Positions 9,784-20,757 of a stretch of DNA of 64,000 nt are shown piece by piece. A program made the position numbers and the translations under genes. This DNA comes from Sipunculus nudus. Lineage: Eukaryota > Annelida > Sipuncula > Golfingiida > Sipunculidae. The notes under the pieces were generated by a model that made no database searches, was not told the origin of the DNA, and worked only from the letters and a program-made list of their open reading frames with translations. Position 1 is the first letter of the stretch. Every line of letters starts with the position of its first letter. The stretch covers positions 46,373,678 to 46,437,677 of the forward strand of contig CM049307.1 of assembly GCA_026874595.1 (NCBI GenBank), in the 5' to 3' direction.

Positions 9784-11285
9784 ACTTGCCTTGCGACCTT
9801 GAGTTGCCTTATGGGACCGTACCGTGAAAATATTCGCGGTCGTTGGCTGAAATACAAATATATTCGGATCATTGGACCAATATAAGATAAATACGTACTG
9901 ATTCTCTCTGATAATATTCCCACTTTTTAAATAACAATGAAAATAGCGTTTACTGCAAATTCACAATGCCACTGCCAATTTTAATATTATTTATTGCTCT
10001 GTTGCATGTGGAAACGCTCGCCCGGATCTGTGCCTACTACCGCCACTTGTGCAGACTGCAAGTTTTTCACACGATGCTCTTCGATCATAATTAATATCAT
10101 TGTCGATCAACGTGTAAAACAATAATGTTACATTAGACCATGGAGTATAGTTATTCGTATAAATTCACGGTTTAAGCGCTCTTACTTATGTACATAGTCT
10201 GATTTATTATTGTTGTTGTTTGAATTGTTATAAGGTAATACTTAATATTTTTTTGGTGTTTGTTTATAATTATTTAATATCCAGTTGAACTCACACCATT
10301 GCTTATACAATAAGCTTAAAATTTATGATTACATGTAGTTAATAATATTCGTATGAAGATATGAGGTGAAATCGCCCTTTATATACATTTTTGTTTTGCT
10401 TAACTCCAATAGATGTTCTATAATGTGCGCTGTTGTTTGTGTATGACGTTTGACCAGAGAGAAAGGATGTCAATCCGGTTACACCGTCGATAATTTATAA
10501 ATGACAGCAGCACATGCACAGTATTGAACAAATGAAGTTATAAATTGTAGACTGTAGACATTTTAGATTGTTTGCATATATACTATAACAGAGTGTATGA
10601 CTATTTTGCTCTACCAGAATTACTAAAGTGACCTTCAATTAACTGTGAACAACGATTTTCTTACACCTGATATCTCAGATCTGAGATGTGACCATACAAA
10701 GGGACCATATATATGCTTTTTTGCACCTGTTACAAATTATTTAACTCTTTATTTTCATCATGAAAAAAACCATGCTTATCTTGATTCTTAAAAAAAATAA
10801 CCATTTTTTAAAATTAATTCTAAACTGTTATTAAGATAATGAAGTAACATTAAAACAACCCTGTTAATAAAATAAGATGGATACTACTGCAAGTTGGGAT
10901 AACTAACATGTTATCCAATTCTTTTTTTTTCTTTAAATGCAATCATTTCATTTTAATAATGGCAAATATAAAGGTCCTTGCCACAGAATAAAAATAAAAT
11001 TCGGTGATAATTAGTATATTACGAATCTTTGCAACATAGAAAAGGATAATTTTACAATTAATTCAGTTCATAGGAAAATTAGATTTTCTGTTGCTCCTGC
11101 ATGGGGTAAATCAGACTTCTCATCTCTCCCTGGAAAATATAGGAATTGAGAGATTTTATTAATCTATTCCTTTTTTCTCTGGGATGATTCTGGATCTTTT
11201 CAGATTCTCATTCTTCCTACATAACTACAGATGCACCATAATTTCAGATATATTATTGACTGATTATATGGTCCTTTTCATTGTT
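9784..11285. other. intergenic stretch, no gene recognised
   Basis: It presumably contains the promoter of the minus-strand gene near 9784-9900. A perfect 12-bp palindrome, ATCTCAGATCTGAGAT, lies at about 10673. The rest is AT-rich sequence without open frames worth reporting. Confidence 0.5.
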
Positions 11286-12900
11286 AGTTCACTCTGTGAA
11301 CTTATGCCATGGCGCAGCGTCCGCCGTCCACTGTCAACTGTCCACCGTCCACCGTCTGTTACCAAATATCTCAACAGCCACAGCAGCTACCTTCATGAAA
11401 CTTTGCAGAATTAATGATCATGGGATGGACATGCAAAAATAAGCTTTTGTTGGCGCCACCTATGTTGACCTACTTTCTGCGGGATGAAATGGTCTTTTCC
11501 ACTTCTTCCAAGATAAGTCATAAAGTATTAATATTTTGGCCTTCATATCATAGTCAACAGTTCCTTAGAAGAAGAGGAATAATTTGTGTGTAAATTCAGT
11601 CAGGTCATTTTCAAGATGGCGTCTCTACGGAACTTCAAATCGTGTCGATCGCAAAATATGACAACTTGATGTGTTTCCATACAGGACATATTGTCTGTTA
11701 GTAAATATCTTAGGAACTGCTGCAGCCTTCAGTTTCAAATTTCACAGGAATATCGATCATGTGACTGCTGAATGATTTTGACCTGCAGGTGGTGCCACCT
11801 GTGTTGACCTACTTTCTACAGGCTGTAATGGTCTTTTCCACTTCTTCCGAAATAAAGTCATAAAGTATTAATATTTTGGTCTTCATATCATAGTCAGCAG
11901 TTCCTTAGAGTAAGGGGAATAATTTGAGTATAAATTCAATCAAGTCTTTTTCAAGATGGCGTCTCTACAGAACTTTCAATTCTGTCGAATGCAAAATATG
12001 ACAACTTGATGTGTTTCTATACATGATGTATTGTCTGTTACCAAATATCTGAGGAACTGCTGCAGCCTTCAGTTTCAAATTTCACAGGAATATCGATCAT
12101 GTGACTGCTGAATGATTTTGACCTGAAGGTGGTGCTATCTGTGTTGACCTACTTTCTACAGGCTGTAATGGTCTTTTCTGTTTTTTCCAAGATATGTCAT
12201 AAAGTATAAATACTTTGGCTTTCACATCATAGTCAACAGTTACTAGGAGGAAGGGAAATAATAATTTTAGTATAAATTCAGTCAAGTCATTTTCAAGATG
12301 GCATATCTACGGAACTTCAAATTGTGACAATTGCAAAATTTGACAACTTGATGGTTTCCATGCAGGATGTATTGTCTGTTACCAAATATCTTAGGAACTG
12401 CTGCAGCCTTCAGTTTCAAATTTCACAGGAATATTGATCATGTGACTGCTCAATGATTTTGACCTCCAGGTGGCGCCACCTTTGTTGACCTACTTTTTGC
12501 GGGACGAAATGGTCTTTTCCACTTCTTACTAGATAAGTCACAAAGCATCAATATTTTGGCCTTCATATCATAGTCAACAGTTCCTTAGAGGAAGGGGTAT
12601 AATTTGAGTAAAAATTTAGTCAAGTCATTCTCAAGATGGCGTCTCTACGGAACTTCAAATTTTGTTGATCGTAAAATTTAGCAACTTGATGTGTTTCCAT
12701 ACATGATGTATTGTCTGTTACCAAATATCTTAGGAACTGCTGCAGCCTTCAGTTTCAAATTTCACAGGAATATTGATCATGTGACTGCTTAATGATTTTG
12801 ACCTGCAGGTAGCGCTACCTGCTTTTAGCTACTTTATCCATAATATGTCATTAAGTATTTATTTGTTATAATCTGCCAAAACAGAGTCTCCTCTGAGACT
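11286..12900. repeat. tandem array with 340-bp period carrying GGTGGCGCCACC-like modules
   Basis: The block opens with a small hairpin (GTTCACTCTGTGAAC) and CCGTCCAC repeats. About four and a half units follow. The GGTGGCGCCACCT-like module recurs at about 11451, 11791, 12131, 12471 and 12811, an exact spacing of 340 bp. Each unit also repeats GTTGACCTACTTTCTGC, CAAGATGGCGTCTCTACGGA and GGAACTGCTGCAGCCTTCAG. It closes near a GTCTCCTCTGAGAC hairpin at about 12886. No coding capacity. The opening resembles that of the element at 22864. Confidence 0.85.
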
Positions 12901-14355
12901 CTTGGACTGATCTTTCTGAAACATTTTTTTAATCACCTGCCAAAATGCCCAGTAATCACAGAGTGAACATTAAACCCCTGGGTCTCTTGTTTTCTGTTAA
13001 ACTGAGCAGTTGTATGCATGAGAACAGAGTAGTAGCTGTATATAAAATATTTATAAGGAAAGAAAGCACACACATATTTCACCAAAGGCAAAAAGGAGTC
13101 TTTTTGAAAGTTTAATTTATCATGCATGCACAATTGGACAAGTGACTAAATTAATACCTGTCCCTTATTCATATTTATCCAAGATAATATTACTTATAAA
13201 TCGTACATAGGCTTTGGATCGTTTGAATTTGAGGTAGCCGCTGACGGCAACAATTAAGTTTCAGGTTTCTGTTGCGTCGCCGGCCCATCAAATGGCTAAC
13301 TGGGGTTATAGCATATACGATCTGTTACTCCTAGAAAGGAAACTGAATAAAAATATTTCTTATGGTTTTAACATACCAATGTTCACTTTATGTTGTATGT
13401 CGAAATGCCTTTAACAAAAAAATACCCATTCTGGAAAGCACGAAACACCTGTAACATCAACAACTGATTTTCTTCTCCAGAGGTAATTGAAGCACTAACA
13501 GCCCGGCAGACATCTTGCATGCATTTGGGGGCAGTCCTGTAAAATGCTTTATAGGCCTGTGTATTATTATGTTCATATTTTCATTTCCTTGGTGCAAAGT
13601 AGTGCTGAGAGTAAAACAGTGTTTTTCAGCAGTTAAAAAATTAACAATATACAATACACATAGATGTACTGAACATTAATCAATGGATATACATGTATGT
13701 TAATTCTCACAGTTGTGAATGCATGGAATGTTATAATAACAGTTAACTGCAGGGGCAATCTATGGACTCCACATTGCGTCAGTTACTAAAAATCAATTGA
13801 AGAGTCCATTCTTATTGGCTTAGTTTGAGGATGCATAAGCGCTTGAAGGGGGAAGGTTGTGGGTGCATGGGGTCTGGGAAAAAATTAAAACATAAAACTA
13901 AAAATATGCATTTTAATAAGTGCAATATTTTGATCATTTCCCAATTTTTAATCACATGCTGCACCGCAAAAAAAAATCCAATACTAAATTCACAGAATCG
14001 TGTGTCAAAAATTGATAATGTATATACATTAAAATAGTCTTCTTCACATCTTAATAAAACCTTACATCAATTACTTCGTTATTAATTTTGCTCAAAACCA
14101 CAGGCGCGCTGAGTCTGAGAACGAAACAAAAATTCTGAGAGGAAAAAAAAAAAATCTGGCCCCCAACCTTGGGCCAATAAGTGGGCCCCCGGCTCCAAAG
14201 CCTATATGTTATATATTAATACAAATATGTGGCGATTTATTAGAAAATGAAAGACTGGTTTATTTATGGGAAATGGATGTTCTTGGAGGTAACCGCCTCC
14301 ATTTTTTTTTAATGCCGGCTTAACTAAGTATATATGTTCATCTGCAAATTCCATT
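12901..14355. other. intergenic stretch, no gene recognised
   Basis: Only short spurious frames were seen. Nothing here could be tied to a known family. Confidence 0.4.
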
Positions 14356-14359
14356 CCGG

Positions 14360-14705
14360 ATTCGGACTATACTTGACAGGGCAGTATCACATGTACACGC
14401 TTCCTCTCATTTTATATCCTGGTGTTAACCATGCGTGGTGACTACTGCACCGGCAGGTTCTGTGTGTGTAATCGTCCCAATTACTAGGCCATAAACACCG
14501 AGGAACCCCCGAAAGGCGCACGTACTCGTTTGTGGGCGAAACACGGCGGTTGGCAGCGCATGACCTTAAGTTCCCATTAACCTGCAGAGCGCTCGCCCTG
14601 GGTAGGGACCGACCGTGAAAAATCTCACCGCCCCGGCTGAGATTCGAACTCACGATCTCCCGGCTTTGAGATCTGGGCTCTACTATATATACTAAGCCAC
14701 AGAAA
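14360..14705 (-). mobile_element. tRNA-derived SINE
   Basis: On the minus strand the 5' part reads GTGGCTTAGT..AGAGC (A-box-like, about 14705-14670) and then GAGTTCGAATCTC (B box, about 14655-14640), the spacing of a Pol III internal promoter. About 280 bp of non-tRNA body follows (GGTCGGTCCCTACCCAGGG..). The tRNA part lacks a complete cloverleaf, so this is a SINE rather than a functional tRNA. It lies about 330 bp upstream of GID4. Confidence 0.65.
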
Positions 14706-14916
14706 CCGCGGTCAGCAATGCAGATTTTTTGTTTTAAACAATACAGATTTTAGGATTAGGGAATGCCATATATATATATAGTTATTGAAAGAAAATTTAA
14801 TCTTTTTTTCTACTTTTTTTTACATTTTTTATTTTTATTTATATAAAGATAGTGATCGAGGATATCTTTTGGGAAGGCGAAGGCAGTGGTTCGATGGTTT
14901 AGACTGCGCATAGAAA

Positions 14917-15042
14917 ATGAATATAATTTCTGGTCCCTCAAGGACGCACACAGCGCCCTCTAGGTGTAGGATGAGAAACAACAGTCATCTCCCGGACAGC
15001 TTGGAGTTGACAGGCCAACAAGGGGAAGAAAAATGCCGGTAA
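14917..15042 (+). promoter_or_regulatory. possible upstream ORF overlapping the GID4 start
   Basis: ATGs at 14917 and 14971 share one frame that stays open to a TAA at 15040-15042, overlapping the GID4 ATG (15033) in another frame. If the mRNA starts upstream of 14971, initiation there would compete with GID4 translation. The transcription start is not known. Confidence 0.35.
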
Positions 15043-15191
15043 AAACATACAATGTCGTGGAGATGGACCCACCGCCGCCGGCAAATGCGTGTCAGCCTGG
15101 TATCTTGTCCACTCTCCTGTACAGTGGTTCCAGGTTTCAGGGTCATCAAAAGAGCAAAGGCAACTGTTACGATGTGGAAGTTGTTTTGCAG
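15033..15191 (+). CDS. GID4: GID4 exon 1
   Basis: It encodes the start [16 protein letters not shown], a short proline-rich tail, then the conserved LYSGS start of the barrel and YDVEVVLQ. It ends in phase 0 at CAG|GTGCGT. The ATG is the first in frame and follows a purine-rich AAGGGGAAGAAAA. Confidence 0.93.
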
Positions 15192-16080
15192 GTGCGTGAT
15201 TAGATACCGAGATCATTGAATAATTATGACATAAACTTATTTTTAAAAAGCTGATGGCAACTTTTCCGTAGTGTAACAGAGAAAATCAGAATTAAGAACA
15301 AGGTGGATTATGTATTCTTTCAAACAGATATCAAAATTAGACCTGTTAATTGCCATGAAAAAAAGGTTATAAATTTGAAACCATTTTTCATGGTTTTACC
15401 TGAACGATAATAGGTGAATTTGCTAATTTTAATGACTGTTTCATTGTAACAAAGACATGATGCGCAGTTATTTCTTTTAGACGTTAATAGTATAATGCAT
15501 ACATTTGGCAGTCTTTTGTTTATACAATTAAATTTCCCCAAGGATGATGTGTCAGAATACTGAACAATCGGACAATTAGTTGATTCCTTGATTAATTAAT
15601 AAAGATATGAAAAAATTTTAAAGGCTTTAGAAAGGAGTCAAAAAATACAATTGATGAAGCATTATCAAAACTCCAAGTCAAAAACTAGTTAGTCCAGAGT
15701 TTTCATTCCATATTTATCTTGTTGTATATATTTCAACTGACTAAAATAAGATGAAAATTGAAAAATTAAAATGGATTTTTTTCTCAAATTTGACCAATGT
15801 AGTATTTTATGCTTTATATAGGTGATCAGGAGCGTCAATATAGGGGGAGATAGGGGGGTATATATACCCCCCACTTTTTGGCAAGGGGGGATGGCCAATG
15901 TAATCATCCCCCCCACTTTTCAGAGAATAATATAATAATATTGCAAATGAAATATTTTAATAAACAGAATTAAAAACTTTGAATCCATTTACTAAAACAT
16001 GTTATATCTAAACCTTATTTGAATTCACAAAATAACTTATTTTTTATTATAATATTATAATTATTTGAAATATAATTAAG

Positions 16081-16141
<61 letters not shown>

Positions 16142-16322
16142 TAAAACTTCGTTGTGTCGAACTCGCTTAAGTCGAATACCCCGCTTATGTCGAAGTTACA
16201 AACTCTATATTCTGGACAACTCTGGTTAAATTTTTACCAAATAAAACCCGCTTGTGTTGAATCTCGGATGTGTCGAAGCTTCTGAGGGTCCCTTCGACTT
16301 CGACACAACGAGGTTTTACTGT

Positions 16323-16353
<31 letters not shown>

Positions 16354-16397
16354 TGAATATGTCACTCAGAGACGCTGAAAAAGGTATATATTATATG

Positions 16398-16480
<83 letters not shown>

Positions 16481-19070
16481 ATCCCCCCCCCCCCCCCCCC
16501 CCAGTCTGGAAGAAAAATTGACGCCACTGTAGGTAATGCATGTTTGGGTCTTTTATAGTTGTTTCGTTTCAACATTGTTCTTATAGCTATTTATTTATAA
16601 TCCCTATGTAACTGTTTTCTGTTCACCCCTGTTACTACTATTGCTATTATTTTTATATTGATGGAATAAAACCATATCATGAGACAGGAATTTATGTCAT
16701 ATATATTTAATGTTTGCAAAATATAATAAAATGATATGTCAGTCATGTCAGTCCAGAAGAGTCCAGGACACTTGCTGCTGTGGCAATTGCAGTCACCTGT
16801 TTAAGTAGCAGTGGGATGGGTATGGTGGTTAGCTTCTTATATAATTGATTCTTGTGCTGCACAGTCTGTTGATGTAATTAGCACCACAGAATAGTCCTCC
16901 AGGCTAATGCCTACTGAACTGTTACATAACCAATCAAATGATTACCATACATATAGCTCAGTTCATGCATTACATCTGATGTTCACTGAGCAGTATTAAT
17001 TAATCACATATGAAAGTACAGGAAGTCCTACTTGTCACCTATTACTACTGCATCTGCTAACTTGCATTGGAGATATATTATTAAATTGTAAAAAAAAATA
17101 CTGTGGTTGCCTTTTTGTTCATGAGGGTTTTAATTTCGCGATATTCGCGAATGGGAAATAATCGCGAAAATCCAACCCTCGGGAATAATCGGCCAATTGA
17201 GAATGTCCTTCTTATTTAGTGTAATCAATACTTGTATGGTAATAGTTTAGAACAGAGAGAATTTTTTTAATAAATTACATCCTTGCAGGTATAGGGAAAT
17301 ATAAGCCTTAAATTTGAACTAAACCACCTATGCTGTGTGTGCGGGCCCATCATTATATAAGAAAATGTCACAAACTCATGACTTATTCTCATTTTATAAT
17401 ACACACAGGTATATGGCTTTGCCAAAGATTTGATATAGGTTCTTGTGAGATCGCGAAAATAAAACCCTCGCAAAACATTAAAAATGGAAAAATCACGAAA
17501 TTTCAGCCTCGCGAATATGAAGCCAACCACAGTGTTGTTTGCACTTATAATTTTACATTCAGTTTAAACATGATCTGTCATGTGTTCAAGTTTCTGTCTT
17601 GTTATTGGACTAGTTTGCAAACCAGCTGTTTTATCTATATAATATATCTAGGATCATTACTCTTATACTCTGGCAGTAATTTAGAAGTAAACCAATGTTA
17701 CACCTTGCAAAGATTTTGGAGAGAGATAGAAAGTAAAAGATAAATAACTAATACATAGTGATATCTACTGATTATGAAAAATATATTGAAATATGAATTT
17801 GCGTGACTTTCAGCATGTGGACATGGAGAATTCCTATCTCTGTGGTTATCTAAAGATTCACGGTCTGACAGAAGAGTTTCCAATGCTAACCACATTTTTT
17901 GATGGGGAAATTATCAGCCAGAAGCACCGTTTCCTAACGAGGAAATGGGATGCTGATGAAGACGTGGACAGGAAACACTGGGTGCGTGTGACCATACAAA
18001 AAAAAACTAAATGTTTTTTGGGTACATTGCTCATATTTTTTTGTGGATCCAAATTTTTATATTACAGATCTAGACTATAGGTCCTTGGTAATATTGCTAA
18101 TTTGGGCTATAGCACCAAATCCTTAAAAGAATTCTTAAAGGTATGAAAAATTGACAAAATTTTATGTTTAGTAAATATACCCAATTTCTATATTTGAAAC
18201 AAATTATTGTATTTTCTTTGCAAGCTCGTAAACTTCCACTTTCTGTGGAATTCCCCATTTGCATGTTGATTTTTGTTCCCTGAGTCTTTAGAAAAATAAT
18301 TATTTTAGTGTTAGCCATTTAGAGACTACTGAATGCCACCAGCTGTTCCATGGAGAGTGCCTAGCATTCAGTATCATACTTGTTTGCATAATCAATGTAA
18401 TATAAATAAAAAGTTAATTTTAAATGTTTATTTTATTGCCCATTCTGGTTTCTAATAGTACCACCAGATGGCACCCTGTGTAAGATATGCAAGGTTGAGT
18501 TTGCTGACATCTTGCATGATGCCTAGTTTCTTTCCATCATACTCACAGCAAAACCCTATAATATTAATGTTCATGTTATTGTATATTTTGGGATTTTGTT
18601 AGAAGTGCCTTATTATAAATTGTTTTGTTGGATTAAATTTAAGAAAACAAATTAACGCACTGATTCAGACATATGGCCTCTAACCATGAAAAGTTTGCAA
18701 TAAACACAGAGTTCTTGAGACTTATATAAGGTTTCAAAAGACATATTTTTTATGTCTGGGTTATTTTTTATTTGACGAGATCTTTTTTTTTAAGTATTGA
18801 TCCTAAAATTATGAATCCAACACAAATCTGTTCATTGTATGAAGTCATTGAATTTTGGTTGCTTTCAAGTTTTTTGTGTGTGTTGCTAAATGTTTATAGA
18901 TGAGCTGTTGGCCCTCATGGCTTGTTTTTAATTAAAAGTAATTTTTTCTTGCAGGGAAAATTTACCTCTTTTGACAGTTTTGCAAAATCATTCAACTCTG
19001 ATAACTTTGACTATGAAGGACTGAAAGACACAGACTTCGTCTTCATGAGATGGAAGGTATGTAGTCAAAT

Positions 19071-19113
<43 letters not shown>

Positions 19114-20757
19114 AGGGAGAGAGAGAGAGAGAGAGAGTGGTGGATGGGAATACTATTTGCAGATGGGGGGCATCTAAAATGTTGACTAAACTACACAGAT
19201 CTTTTGCAGTAATGTGACTTGAAGTCATAGAGGCATGTTTGTATCACTATGGTAGCCATTATGATGTCACAGTTGTCAGAATGTATAAAGTCCTTCTCCT
19301 GTAATAATGTTATATATTACAACATAACTAAGGTCACTGATAAAAAAATTGTAAATTTTCAATGATTCAGACCATGTTAAATAGCTGCATGATTTCTGTA
19401 GGTATATGAAACAGCAGAAGTCTTCTGTAAAACATGATATGTTGCTCCAGGAAGTATAAGTTAATATTCTCCCTGTCCTTGACATTGGTGTAAAATATGC
19501 TGAACCCTTAAATTTGACTAATACTGGCACTAAATACCTGCCCAAAGTCCCATAAACCTGTCTGAATGCAAGAATGAGTAGTGTGCTAGCAGTTTTTACA
19601 GAATACTTGTATTGCTATCTTTTTACAGGAACACTTCTTGGTGCCAGATCACACTATCAAAGACATTGTTGGAGCATCGTTTGCAGGCTTTTATTACATC
19701 TGCTTCCAGAAGTCTACAGCTTCCATTGAAGGTTACTACTATCACAGGAGTTCAGAATGGTAAGGGCTGCCTCTAAATAATTGTATGAAGCTGGTGCAAT
19801 ATAATATATACCATGGGTATTCTTATTCACAGCCACTGACTTACTTGTAGTGACAGTGTTGTATACTCGTGTCAGCGGACTTCTGCAGACTGTGGTGTAG
19901 CTACTTCTTGCTGTCCATTATTTTGCAGTATATTTGAACTCAAATTGAGTAACCTCAAATGGAAATGGAGTAAATCAGAATTTAGATATAATAAATTACC
20001 AACTTGTAAATTTTCAAGACCTTGAGGAACCGATGGACAGAACTCCATATGGATAAACTTCTACCTGGACAAAATCCATACATAAAAAAAATACAACAAT
20101 AAGTGTAGAGGACAAAGTTCCATTTTCATTATTGGATGTATTACATTAAAGGGGCCCGTTTTGATATCTGATGTCTATTAACTAAAGATAATCCCTTGAA
20201 CTTTTTTATTAAAAAAAAGGCCAGATAAAACCTTAATTCCATGGTACACAGGTTCATTTTGTTCATATCTACATGTTTATTACGCCAAAAAATATCAAAC
20301 ACATTCAAGTCAAATGAATCAGAATTTTGAAAAGGCCATTTTGCTACTAGTGACATATTAACTTCCACACATTTGCAACCAAATGCTGTAGACTAAATGG
20401 TTTGTTTGTTTGTCAACATTGGCACTTGTACTATGTTTACCAACATCTCAAACATTCATCATAGAGGTGTTATTAAAACTTTTCTAACAGGAATTATGTA
20501 CAGTTGGTTATTATGTATGCAGAATGATCCAGAAATCATGCAAATTCTACAGAAAAGGTAGGTGAATAGATGTCTTTAAATATAAGTAGAATTTGAACTC
20601 ATAGTTAGCAATAATTAGCTTAAATATGTTTTGTTGGTGGAAATTGAGATATGTATCTCATATCACTTACTAGATCACTATCTTCCATTCCAGGTACCAG
20701 TCTTTAAACTTGACACATGTTCCTGAGAGAAGCGCACCCATCTACGAATTCAGGTGA
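15033..20757 (+). CDS. GID4: GID4, substrate receptor of the GID/CTLH E3 ubiquitin ligase (complete, five exons)
   Basis: Exons 15033-15191, 17814-17981, 18955-19056, 19629-19759 and 20694-20757 join in consistent phase to a 207-residue protein. All introns are GT-AG. Diagnostic segments include [95 protein letters not shown] and the C-terminal [13 protein letters not shown]. These match the Vid24/GID4 beta-barrel nearly residue for residue. In yeast and mammals GID4 recognises substrates with an N-terminal proline or related degron and recruits them to the CTLH ligase. The N-terminal extension is shorter than in human GID4 (about 300 residues), but the folded domain is complete. Intron 1 contains a hAT element and other repeats. 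Confidence 0.97.
16139..16321. mobile_element. pogo/Tigger-like MITE (183 bp) nested in the hAT element
   Basis: The inverted repeat is CAGTAAAACTTCGTTGTGTC at 16139 and its near-perfect complement ending at 16321 (CAGTAAAACCTCGTTGTGTC when reversed). It is flanked by TA on both sides within a TA microsatellite, consistent with the TA target of pogo/Tc1-type elements. Confidence 0.85.
16405..16502. repeat. TA microsatellite (about 70 bp) followed by an 18-bp C run
   Basis: Uninterrupted TA repeats run to about 16474, and a C homopolymer ends at about 16502. A further TA tract lies at about 16079-16138. Both are internal to the hAT element. Confidence 0.95.
17101..17532. mobile_element. inverted-repeat element in GID4 intron 1 (about 430 bp)
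   Basis: The left end CTGTGGTTG..TTCATGAGGG is mirrored by CGAATATGAAGCCAACCACAG at 17532. Several TCGCGA/TTCGCGAA palindromes lie just inside both ends. No clear target duplication or gene is seen, so the class is uncertain. Confidence 0.6.
17814..17981 (+). CDS. GID4: GID4 exon 2
   Basis: 56 codons between CTTTCAG|CAT and CACTGG|GTGCGT, phase 0 at both ends. It carries the highly conserved [14 protein letters not shown] segment. Confidence 0.96.
18955..19056 (+). CDS. GID4: GID4 exon 3
   Basis: 34 codons between CTTGCAG|GGA and TGGAAG|GTATGT, phase 0 at both ends. Encodes [20 protein letters not shown] and onward to FMRWK. Confidence 0.96.
19079..19137. repeat. TA then GA microsatellite in GID4 intron 3
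   Basis: About 16 TA units are followed directly by GGGAGGGA and a GA tract. It starts about 20 bp after the exon 3 donor. Confidence 0.95.
19629..19759 (+). CDS. GID4: GID4 exon 4
   Basis: Opens at TTTACAG|GAA and closes at GAATG|GTAAGG, splitting a Trp codon (phase 2). Encodes [20 protein letters not shown] through YYYHRSSEW. Confidence 0.96.
20694..20757 (+). CDS. GID4: GID4 exon 5 with stop
   Basis: Acceptor CATTCCAG|G completes the Trp codon. The exon encodes [20 protein letters not shown] and ends at TGA 20755-20757. The C-terminal tail is essentially invariant in animal GID4. Confidence 0.96.

Larger units (their letters stand above)
15827..16529. mobile_element. non-autonomous hAT element (703 bp)
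   Basis: Ends are CAGGAGCGTCAAT (15827) and ATTGACGCCACTG (to 16529), a hAT-style CAG..GGCGTC inverted repeat. They are flanked by an 8-bp duplication with one mismatch: TAGGTGAT (15819-15826) and TAGGTAAT (16530-16537). It has C and G runs near both ends and no transposase. A Tigger-like MITE and TA microsatellites occupy its centre. It lies in GID4 intron 1. Confidence 0.8.

Noticed and set aside
14630-14705. tRNA gene on the minus strand
   Set aside because: A- and B-box-like sequences are present, but the acceptor and anticodon stems do not close and a long non-tRNA body follows; called a SINE instead.
17330-17743. 137-codon plus frame containing LLLYSGS just upstream of GID4 exon 2, suggesting an exon with the conserved LYSGS motif
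   Set aside because: The rest of the frame does not match GID4, and the true exon with [16 protein letters not shown] is at 15033-15191 with a correct donor and phase.
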